Below, one piece after another: positions 1-8,100 of a stretch of 38,900 nucleotides of DNA. The stretch covers positions 1 through 38,900 of the forward strand of contig JAHDIE010000034.1 in the NCBI GenBank assembly GCA_020630955.1, written 5' to 3'. The stretch is from Saprospiraceae bacterium. GTDB lineage: Bacteria; Bacteroidota; Bacteroidia; Chitinophagales; Saprospiraceae. The notes under the pieces are model-generated. The model was not told the DNA's origin. It saw nothing but the letters and a program-made list of their open reading frames with translations, and did no database searches. The position numbers were made by a program, and so were the translations under genes. Position 1 is the stretch's first letter. Every line of letters starts with the position of its first letter.

Positions 1-411
1 ATGTCAATGAATGAAAATCCAACAAAGGATTATTACATTGTAGTTTCCTTGAGGACATCTGGATGGCAATACAATCAAATTGGTTCGAAACTAATCCAAA
101 CTGTTCCATATGCTATGGTTGCAAATAGTATTGGAGGAATAGGTGAGAGAGGAGATCCAGGAGAAGATGGTTTAATAACTGGTCCTGTTGGCCCAGAAGG
201 CCCTTCTGGAGCTGCAGGTCCAAATGGTGCAACCGGTCTAAGTGGACCAACAGGTGACCAAGGAATAAATGGATTTCCGGTATTGATTATGAGGTCAACA
301 CCGCCAACTTCTTTGAATGAAAAATTTTATGTTGATGATGGTACAAATACAGAAGATGGGAAGCCGCATCTAAGATATAGATCAAACGGAAATTGGATTG
401 ACTTAAAATAA
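1..411 (+). CDS. Collagen-like repeat protein, 3' part (5' end outside window)
   Basis: Only the C-terminal 136 residues are in view; the ATG at base 1 is probably an internal codon. Aligned by eye with the next gene, residues 10-47 match that protein's residues 100-133 (both contain a Q-[ST]-VP-[YF] core), so a signal peptide and about 90 residues should lie left of the edge. Residues 48-93 are Gly-X-Y triplets, roughly 15 repeats with one extra residue (Thr60) breaking the register. The C-terminus carries DDGTNTEDG-x-P-x-LRY and ends in WIDL, shared with the next gene. Collagen-like stretches in bacteria usually form triple-helical stalks on secreted or surface proteins; the exact role here is unknown. 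The stop codon overlaps the next start by one base. Confidence 0.8.
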   Translation: MSMNENPTKDYYIVVSLRTSGWQYNQIGSKLIQTVPYAMVANSIGGIGERGDPGEDGLITGPVGPEGPSGAAGPNGATGLSGPTGDQGINGFPVLIMRSTPPTSLNEKFYVDDGTNTEDGKPHLRYRSNGNWIDLK

Positions 412-1082
412 TGACTATGAAAAAATTATATTTATTAGCCTTACTATTTATTTCAAGTTTGGCGTTATGTCAGACTGGTAATACTTTTAGTTATCAGGGA
501 TTATTGTTAGATGCAAATGGGAATGGTGTGGAAAATAGTATTGCTCAATTTGTCATTAGTATTTCACAAGACGTCAATGGTGCAAGTTTATATTATCAAG
601 AGACTCAGATTGTGTCCACTGACAACAATGGTGTTTTTGATTTTGTGATTGGTGAAGGTGATGCTATATTGGGAGATATGGATAATGTGGATTGGTTAAG
701 CTCTATACCATTTATAGGAGTTCAATATGATTTGATGAATGGGTCGGGGGTACAAGACTTAGGTTACAATCAATTTCAATCTGTTCCATTTTGTTTCCGT
801 TCTCAATATATTGTTTGTCAAAAAGGATTTGATGGTGAGCCTGGAATTCCAGGGCCTCAAGGACCTGAAGGTCCTCCTGGTCCAGCGGGTCCAATAGGTG
901 CAACTGGTGCAACGGGTCCAGCGGGGCCTCAAGGTCCACCAGGATTTCCAATTACTGAAATGCTGAACGAGGCACCAAGTAATTCTGTTGCAGGTACAAT
1001 TTATTTAGATGACGGAACCAATACTGAGGATGGATTGCCAAGTTTGCGATATTTTGATGGCAATATTTGGATTGATTTATAA
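411..1082 (+). CDS. Collagen-like secreted protein
   Basis: This 223-residue protein has a type I signal peptide (MKKLYLLALLFISSLALC). The start is either ATG 411, which overlaps the previous stop as TAATG, or ATG 417, which gives a cleaner M-K-K start; the difference is two residues. Residues about 24-130 form a globular N-terminal domain. Residues 139-180 are 14 uninterrupted Gly-X-Y triplets, rich in GPP, GPQ and GAT. A short C-terminal cap follows, with DDGTNTEDG and a terminal WIDL. It is a tandem paralogue of the preceding gene and probably cotranscribed with it. I infer an extracellular trimer with a collagen triple helix, the cap possibly acting as trimerisation or attachment module. 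No type IX sorting domain is seen. Confidence 0.85.
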   Translation: MTMKKLYLLALLFISSLALCQTGNTFSYQGLLLDANGNGVENSIAQFVISISQDVNGASLYYQETQIVSTDNNGVFDFVIGEGDAILGDMDNVDWLSSIPFIGVQYDLMNGSGVQDLGYNQFQSVPFCFRSQYIVCQKGFDGEPGIPGPQGPEGPPGPAGPIGATGATGPAGPQGPPGFPITEMLNEAPSNSVAGTIYLDDGTNTEDGLPSLRYFDGNIWIDL

Positions 1083-1113
1083 ATTCTTAAAATAAATATT
1101 CAATTTTTTAGAA

Positions 1114-1147
1114 ATTAAGAAGAATTGACTTTTTGCTTCTTCTTAAT
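1114..1147. terminator. Inverted repeat between convergent genes, possible bidirectional terminator
   Basis: ATTAAGAAGAA (1114-1124) and TTCTTCTTAAT (1137-1147) form a perfect 11-bp stem with a 12-base loop. It sits about 30 bases after the collagen-like gene and about 100 bases from the end of the opposing lipoprotein gene. There is no strong U tract on either side and the stem is AT-rich, so the terminator role is a moderate inference. Confidence 0.45.
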
Positions 1148-1247
1148 AATTTAAATTCTGGATTGTAAATGATTCTAATGATTTTGTTCCAAGGTTCTTT
1201 GTAGTAGATACAAGTCTGGAGGCCAAGTACTTTAGCTATATTAAACT

Positions 1248-1979
1248 TTATAAATCAATGTCACCAATATTCATATTAATGTTGACACCAAACGAAAGGT
1301 ATTGTCGATTTTGTAAAAACTCTGAGTTTGAAGCATTATAACTGAATCCGTATTGAGCTTGAGCCCTAACTTTTTCAGTTCCAAATCTTGCAGTCAAGGC
1401 GGGTTCAATTAGAAAGTTAGATCTATTATCTTTTAAGTAATCGATTTGATCTACACCATTAAAAGATAGCATACCTTTGATGTTTGCATAATTCAGACTA
1501 GAAATTCTTGTAGAAAGTCCGATAGAAAACCGATCAAATAACATTGATACACTTGGTTGTAATCCAACACGAAAGGCATTGGATCGTATTTCCGGGTTTA
1601 CATTTATGCTGTCCATTCTGCTTGGAAAGTGGTTTTCAACTTTTCCAATTCCTGCCAATGCATAGGCTTCAAAAACATAATTTTCTCCAAAAGGTTTAAA
1701 AAATCCTGGAGCAACTTCGAAAAGGTAACCAGATCCACCATCTCCATTTTCTTGATCTCTAGGAGCAAACCGACTAAAATTTGCAGATGCGGCAAACTGA
1801 TCAGTTAACGCATACGCAGCTTGTAGTTCAAATTGATTACCATCTCCATTCAAGCTTAAGTTTACATCTCCTTTTTCTGTAAACATTGTAATTTGCTGCG
1901 TATTTGGAATGTAATATTTTGGTTGGCAAGAGAATAAAATGAGAGAAAATAAGAATGCTGATATCTTAATGAATTTCAT
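1248..1979 (-). CDS. Outer-membrane beta-barrel-like lipoprotein, function unknown
   Basis: This 243-residue protein starts with a lipoprotein signal peptide ending in the lipobox LFSC, Cys18 being the predicted lipidated residue. The rest alternates short amphipathic strands rich in aromatic residues and turns with Asn, Asp and Gly. Such a pattern is typical of 8- to 10-strand outer-membrane barrels of the OmpA/OMP_b-brl type (for example the stretches around NQFELQAAYAL and RQYLSFGVNINMNIGDI at the C-terminus). The last residue is Leu rather than the usual Phe. A barrel carrying a lipidated N-terminus is somewhat unusual, so a periplasmic beta protein is the alternative. It is transcribed alone, convergent to the collagen-like pair. 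Confidence 0.65.
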   Translation of the reverse strand: MKFIKISAFLFSLILFSCQPKYYIPNTQQITMFTEKGDVNLSLNGDGNQFELQAAYALTDQFAASANFSRFAPRDQENGDGGSGYLFEVAPGFFKPFGENYVFEAYALAGIGKVENHFPSRMDSINVNPEIRSNAFRVGLQPSVSMLFDRFSIGLSTRISSLNYANIKGMLSFNGVDQIDYLKDNRSNFLIEPALTARFGTEKVRAQAQYGFSYNASNSEFLQNRQYLSFGVNINMNIGDIDL

Positions 1980-2163
1980 ATTTATTGATTATTGATGGTA
2001 TATTATTGTTGAAATATACAGATACCAATGATAATTTCAGAATTTTTTTAGAACAATAACTGCGGTCTTATTTTATCGTTTAGTTGGTAATCCATATTGA
2101 TTGGTCTATAAATTTTATTTGTTAGATAATTGAAAAGCTATATTCGTTTGAAGTATTAAATAA

Positions 2164-3306
2164 ATGAAAAAATATTTATTTGTTGGTGTTTTATTCATCC
2201 TTTCCTGTAAGGAGTATGCGACTATTGAAATTCTAGGAGATGATTATGAGACTACTTTTGTTGGCTTGATGAAAGAGGCAATGGATAATAGTCACAACAA
2301 TACCAATGGTATTTTGGTCAGCGTAAAATGTGATAATAAAGCGTTGAACTGGGAAGGAGCATTAGGTTTTGATTCAAGGGATCAAACAAATCAATTAGCG
2401 CTTGATCAACCATTTCGAATTGCAAGTATTACGAAGACATTTGTGGCGGTAGCCATTCTTAGATTGCATGAGTTGGATAGCATTTCCATAAATGACCCCC
2501 TCTCTAAATGGATTTCGGATAAACATCAAGAAATTCTTGGTAGTGAATATGACTTAAATAATATGACTATTCTTCATTGTTTGAATCATACCAGTGGATT
2601 GTATGATTATGCAATGGGCGGAAGTCCTTATGCTAAGTTTATCAAGGAAAATCCTAAAAGACGATGGACACGTACTGAGCAACTGAAATTTGCAATAGAG
2701 CATGGTGAAAAAATTGGTTATCCTGGAGAAAGGTATGCTTATAGTGATACGGGTTATATTTTACTGGGCGAGATTATTGAGCATTTTTACAATGGAGATC
2801 TTGGGAAAGGTATCAGAGAATTAATTGGTTTTGAAAAGTTAGAAATTAAAAATACTTGGTTGGAAAGCCTAGAACCTAGAAGGTCTACACTCAATCCGGT
2901 GCATAGGTATTTTCAAGGTTTGGATGCAACAGAATTTGATCCCAGCATTGATTTATATGGAGGTGGAGGATTGATGTCAACCATTGGTGATCTAAATATA
3001 TTCATGAATGCTTTGTTTAATAATAAAATATTTGAAGATTCCGCAACTTTAGAATTAATGTTAAGCAAGCCAAATTATGACGCAAATTATGATACATTTT
3101 CCGATAGGAGATATAAGGACTATCGACAAGGGTTATGGAAAGTTACCATAAATAACCAAGATGTTTTCATGCATTCTGGATTGTGGGGAACGCATATCCT
3201 GCACCAATTGGATAGCAATACTACAGTGGTAGTTAATTTCACCAACGGGGGCTCTGATCGTTTGATTAAAAAATTATTTATGGCTTTAAACGGATATAAA
3301 AATTAA
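2164..3306 (+). CDS. Class C beta-lactamase-family serine hydrolase (lipoprotein)
   Basis: This 380-residue protein has a lipoprotein signal with FILSC (Cys15). The fold is the serine beta-lactamase/D-Ala-D-Ala carboxypeptidase type (PF00144). The nucleophile motif is SITK (Ser88, Lys91), the second motif is YSD (Tyr193) and the third is HSG (337-339), replacing KTG. These are normal for the wide esterase/peptidase group of the family and do not imply resistance to beta-lactams. It probably acts in the periplasm or on the outer membrane on a peptide or ester. The stop is six bases before the TTG start of the ABC ATPase and in the same frame, so the three genes up to 5000 likely form one operon. 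Substrate unknown. Confidence 0.85.
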   Translation: MKKYLFVGVLFILSCKEYATIEILGDDYETTFVGLMKEAMDNSHNNTNGILVSVKCDNKALNWEGALGFDSRDQTNQLALDQPFRIASITKTFVAVAILRLHELDSISINDPLSKWISDKHQEILGSEYDLNNMTILHCLNHTSGLYDYAMGGSPYAKFIKENPKRRWTRTEQLKFAIEHGEKIGYPGERYAYSDTGYILLGEIIEHFYNGDLGKGIRELIGFEKLEIKNTWLESLEPRRSTLNPVHRYFQGLDATEFDPSIDLYGGGGLMSTIGDLNIFMNALFNNKIFEDSATLELMLSKPNYDANYDTFSDRRYKDYRQGLWKVTINNQDVFMHSGLWGTHILHQLDSNTTVVVNFTNGGSDRLIKKLFMALNGYKN

Positions 3307-3312
3307 ATTAAT

Positions 3313-4212
3313 TTGTCAATAATTCAGTTAGAAAATATAAGCTTTGCATATACACCCAAAGAGGTGGTTCTTTCGGATGTTAGTATTAACGTTCCGAAAG
3401 GAAGTATTTATGGCTTTTTAGGTGTAAATGGAGCTGGGAAAAGTACAACTCTTCGACTTATTTTAGGTCTGATGAAAGCTAAAAAAGGCCAGGTATCTGT
3501 ATTTGGAGAAGATATCAATAAGACCTATCCAAAATATTTATCTAAGGTTGGCTCTTTGATTGAATCTGCTTCGTTGTATGAGCATTTATCTGCCTATGAT
3601 AATTTGAAGATTGCATCTAAATATTTTAATGTTCCAAATTCTGATATTATTAAAATCCTTGAAACGGTAAAACTGGAACATACAGGAAAAAAGAAGACGA
3701 AGGATTTTTCTACAGGTATGAAACAAAGATTGGGTTTGGCTTTGTCTCTTCTGCATGATCCTGAAATATTAATTTTGGATGAACCCACCAATGGTTTGGA
3801 TCCAAATGGTATCATTGAATTAAGGAATATCCTCAAACAGTTAAGTGATGATGGCAAAACAATAATGCTTTCAAGTCACATCTTAGCTGAAGTAGAAAAA
3901 ATTGTCGATCAGTTAGGAATCATCAACAATGGTCAAATTGTGTTTGAGGGAAGTCTGCAGAAATTGCAAGATCTAAAAAAGAAAAATATAGAAGTTCATT
4001 TTCGTGTTTCAGATAGTACAATGGCAATGAAGCATCTTTCCACCTTAAGAAATCAGAAGCTTAATGAATTCAAATTTTCAATAAAATTGGATTCGAGTGA
4101 AGAGCTACCAGTTATTATCAAGCGTTTGGTTGAGAAGGGTATTGATATTTATGAAGTAATACCTCAAAGTAGTGATTTAGAAAAAATGTTTTTAAACATT
4201 ACCAAATCATGA
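3313..4212 (+). CDS. ABC-2 type exporter, ATP-binding subunit
   Basis: This 299-residue ATPase has Walker A GVNGAGKST (37-45), a degenerate signature FSTGMKQR (132-139), Walker B with D loop ILILDEPTNGLDP (152-164) and the H-loop His189 in SSHI. The C-terminal 80 residues match the accessory domain common in the drug/bacitracin exporter (BcrA/NatA-like) group. No ATG is available upstream of the ATPase fold. The start is taken as TTG at 3313, seven bases after the preceding stop, which suggests translational coupling. The end overlaps the permease gene as ATGA at 4209-4212. It should energise the next protein; substrate is not evident. GldA, the gliding motility ATPase, is a related alternative, but no gldFG-like partners are seen. 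Confidence 0.9.
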   Translation: MSIIQLENISFAYTPKEVVLSDVSINVPKGSIYGFLGVNGAGKSTTLRLILGLMKAKKGQVSVFGEDINKTYPKYLSKVGSLIESASLYEHLSAYDNLKIASKYFNVPNSDIIKILETVKLEHTGKKKTKDFSTGMKQRLGLALSLLHDPEILILDEPTNGLDPNGIIELRNILKQLSDDGKTIMLSSHILAEVEKIVDQLGIINNGQIVFEGSLQKLQDLKKKNIEVHFRVSDSTMAMKHLSTLRNQKLNEFKFSIKLDSSEELPVIIKRLVEKGIDIYEVIPQSSDLEKMFLNITKS

Positions 4213-5000
4213 TGAGTTTTATAAGATCTATATCAGCTGAGTTGATAAAATTAAAGTATGCGCCAATCATATGGTTGTGTCTTTTTGTAGTTGTGATTGT
4301 AACGGTGATTGTTTTTACAGCAAGTTATATGGATCAAGCAAATATTGTTCAACTGGGTAGGAATCCATGGATTAGACATTCAACTGCTGGCTCTGCAATT
4401 TTTGGGGTATTCATGTTGGTTCCATTTGCTGTAATGTTGATTAGTACGGTTGTATTTATTGAAAATCATTCAAAAGGATGGAAGTATACCTATAGTACTC
4501 CTCGAACTCGGACTCATGTTTTTTATGCCAAATTAATTGCAATATTTATTGTTCTTTTGGCTGTAGCCATTATTATTTTTGGATTGAATATTCTTACCGC
4601 ATTTATATTGGAATTTTTATTACCTGAAATTGAGTTTAGGTATAATTCGATGAATTTAAATGTTGTGCTTGGGATGTACCTTCACTTATTTGTTTCTCTT
4701 TTAGGCGTCATTGGAATTCAATATTTCCTAAGTCTTCGCTTTAAAGGATTTTTGGTTCCAATGAGTTTTGGGATTATTGCATTTATTGTAGGTGTGATCG
4801 TTGGCTCACTCAACAAACCCTTTGCCTTGTATTATCCTTATTCTTATCCTAATATTGTGAAGGATCACCACATGTTTCTAATTGATAAGATTGGCATTGA
4901 GCAATATGGATTTTTTAATAATGTAGAGATCAATAGTATCATTGTATTTATGGTCTTTATTGCTCTTGCAAATTTTCTTGAGCTGAGGAAAAGAATCTAA
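4209..5000 (+). CDS. ABC-2 type exporter, membrane subunit
   Basis: This 263-residue protein has six hydrophobic segments. The first is near residues 18-38, then near 60-85, 100-130, 150-170, 180-200 and a last one near 240-258. This is the layout of an ABC-2 permease half (PF12679/PF01061 type). The N-terminus MMSFIRSISAELIKLKY, with Lys-rich ELIKLK just before the first segment, is typical of such subunits. The gene overlaps the ATPase gene by four bases, the classic coupling in ABC-2 pairs. Two copies would pair with two ATPase subunits. No further gene in the operon indicates the cargo; the upstream serine hydrolase lipoprotein may act on the same compound. Confidence 0.85.
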   Translation: MMSFIRSISAELIKLKYAPIIWLCLFVVVIVTVIVFTASYMDQANIVQLGRNPWIRHSTAGSAIFGVFMLVPFAVMLISTVVFIENHSKGWKYTYSTPRTRTHVFYAKLIAIFIVLLAVAIIIFGLNILTAFILEFLLPEIEFRYNSMNLNVVLGMYLHLFVSLLGVIGIQYFLSLRFKGFLVPMSFGIIAFIVGVIVGSLNKPFALYYPYSYPNIVKDHHMFLIDKIGIEQYGFFNNVEINSIIVFMVFIALANFLELRKRI

Positions 5001-5146
5001 TTTTTCAGGGTGCAAATGATATTAAGTTTCAAAGCGATTGACGTTTAGTAGAAATATATAAACGCTTACGCAAATTGATTAATCAAATATTGAAAACTCA
5101 GGCGAGGTTGATATCTATGATGTACTTTTAAGTAAAATTAGATATC

Positions 5147-8100
5147 ATGAAACGAATTCCAATCCTTTTCATTATTTCAGTATTTATTCTTGTCGGCTGC
5201 AAAAATAAAAATGGACATATACCCACTGTAACTGATAGAACAACTGTCAGTGAATATTCTCCTATTGTTTTATCAGTGAAGGAAGAATTTTTTGTAAGGT
5301 TTTCAAAAAAATATATTTCAGAATCTGAAGTGAATTCAGAAGTTTCAAGTGATTTATTTACAGTAGAACCTTCAGTAGATGGTAAAGCTATTTGGGAGGA
5401 TCGAAGAACCATTGTCTTTAAACCTAGTAAACAATGGGACTATAATACGAATTATAAGGTATTTGTGGACACTGATAAAATGTTTGGGTCTGGAAAAAGA
5501 AGTATGATTACTTTTAAAACGAGCCCATTACAAGCCAGTGTTTATGCAAGTCCAATGCAGATAAAAAGAATTTCAGGAAAAAGAAATATTGTGATTGAAG
5601 GCATGGTGACTATGACTGATTATGCAAATAATGAATTGGTGGAATCACTTGTTGATGTATTCCAAAAAGGGAATAATGATCTCAAAATTGAATGGCAACA
5701 TCAAGCATCTAACTTTATACATAGCTTTATAATCAGTAATGTGATGAGATTTGATTTGGATTCTGTAGTAGAAATAAAAACAAAGGCTAATAAACCCGTT
5801 TTTAAGATTAATGAGAAATTTTTTGTTGATATTCCAAGCAAGGAAAAATTTAATTTTATTGGAGTTTCAACACCCAAAGACGGAGAGAAATATTTTGAAT
5901 TATCCTTTTCGGATCCAGTAGATAGAAATCAAAATTTGGATGGCCTTATTCGTATAAAAGACTCCAGTTCTTCTTTAAAGTTTGATATTAAACAGAATAT
6001 AATAAAAGTTTACCCAAGCCCATTTCCATTAAAAAATGTAACTATTTCTATCTCAAGTAATGTGCAATCTTCAGCATCTAAAAAACTTGATAAAGAGATC
6101 AATACAAATTTAGAAGTTGTACCTATAAAGCCGGAACTTCGTTTTGTAAGTTCCGGAAATATATTACCCCATGCAAAATCAGCAGTCATTGCTTTTGAAG
6201 CAAGGGCATTAAATATGGTCGATATTGAAATTTTTAAGATTTATGAAAATAATGTTCAGGAGTATTTTCAAAATTTCACCTTAAAGGGATCAGGAAGCTA
6301 CAGAACGGTTGGCGAAGTTGTGCACACTGAACAACTGATTTTAAATCCAGTCGAGTCTATTGGAACAGAGGAAGGTTGGTCGAGATATGCTATTGATCTT
6401 GATTATTTTTCTTCCGCAGACCCTGCATCAATCTATGAAGTCCGGTTAGGATTTAAAAAAGAATATAGTAGCTATGATTCATGTCAAAATGAAATTGATG
6501 AGAGTTTAATATCTTATGACCTAGATGCGGATATGTTTTCTAGGTATTACAACTACCCAGGTATTTCTTGGGAGCATTATAGCGACCCTTGTTATCCAGC
6601 TTACTATGGATCTACAAATTTTAAAAGAAAAAATGTATTGGTGTCAAATCTTGGCTTGGTGGCAAAAGCAACTGATGGTAAAGGAATAAACATTTACGCA
6701 AGTGATCTTAGAAATGCCCAATCACTTTCAGGTGTTACCATTAATTTTTATACGCAATCTAAGCAGTTAATAACTAGCTTATTAACCGATAAGAATGGAA
6801 TGGCATACCTGGAAGATGGAGATGATGTGTTTTTTGTGACTGGAAGAAATGATCGCGAATATGCTTATCTGACCATCATGAATAATAGAAAATTAGAAAC
6901 AAGTCAATTTGATGTCACTGGTGTAAATTATGAAAAAGGAATTAATGGTTTTATGTATGGTGAACGAGGTGTTTGGAGACCAGGAGATACCATATTCCTA
7001 TCTCTTATGGTTGAAGATAGAGAAGCCATTCTCCCCAATGATCATCCAGTTAAATTAAATGTTTATAATGCAAGAGGAGTATTGCATAAAAGTATAACCA
7101 AATTGGATAATGTGGATGGCTTGTATGTTTTTCCAATTGAAACATCGCAAATGGATCCTACTGGAAATTGGCGTGCCGAAGCTAAGGTGGGAAATCATGT
7201 ATTTAGAAAGCAACTTAAGGTAGAAACAGTAAAACCAAATCGCTTAAAAATAATGCTTGATCGAGCCAATGATAGTTTGTATAATGTGGCTACCGAAAAA
7301 ATAAAAATTGAATCAAAATGGCTGCATGGTACACCTTCTTCAGGTCTTAAGGCAAAAGTTGAAGCAAATTATATATCTGTTGAACCAAAATTTGAAAAAT
7401 TTCCGGAGTTTACTTTTAATGACCCTGCGAGAAAAATCAATACAAACAATCAAGTTGTGTATGAAGGCAAGTTGGATGAAAATGGCATAGGAGCTTTTTA
7501 CTTTAAGTTGACTAAAAATGAAAACTTTCCGGGCAATATTAAAGTCAATCTAAATACACGGGTATTTGAGAAAAGTGGAAATTTTAGTGATTATTTTTCA
7601 AGTAATGTGATTTTTCCATATAAGAGTTATGCTGGAGTAAAATTACCAAAATCTCGCTGGGGGAGAAATTACATTTCTTCTCAGACAGGGACAAAGTTAA
7701 ATTTTGTCAGTATTGGTGGAAATGGTAAGCCAAATGCAAATCGAAAATTGAAAGTTGGAATCTATGAAAGTAGATGGTCTTGGTGGTACAACAGATCTGA
7801 TAGGAATATCTATAAATACAATTCGGACAATCATTTTGGTGCTATTGACACATTTACTGTGGTTACAAATTCAAAAGGGGAAGCAATTTATGATTCGAAT
7901 TTTGGAGACAGTTATGGTAACTATATGATTAGAGTCTGTGATGAGTTAAGCGGTCATTGCAGCGGAGAGTTTTTTTACACTGGAAGGTGGGGAGCAAGTG
8001 TAGAAGAAGAGAATTCAATGACTAAATTGAATATTAAAAAGAACGCTACAAAATATGAAGTTGGCGATGAGGTTACAGTAAACTTTCCAAGCAGTGAAAA

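Noticed and set aside
712-951. Open frame on the minus strand across the collagen-like gene
   Set aside because: It arises from the repetitive Gly-X-Y codons, has no signal or domain and is antisense to a well-supported gene.
2164-3306. Antibiotic-resistance beta-lactamase
   Set aside because: Motif three is HSG rather than KTG and the protein is a lipoprotein with an ABC exporter; most such members are esterases or peptidases.
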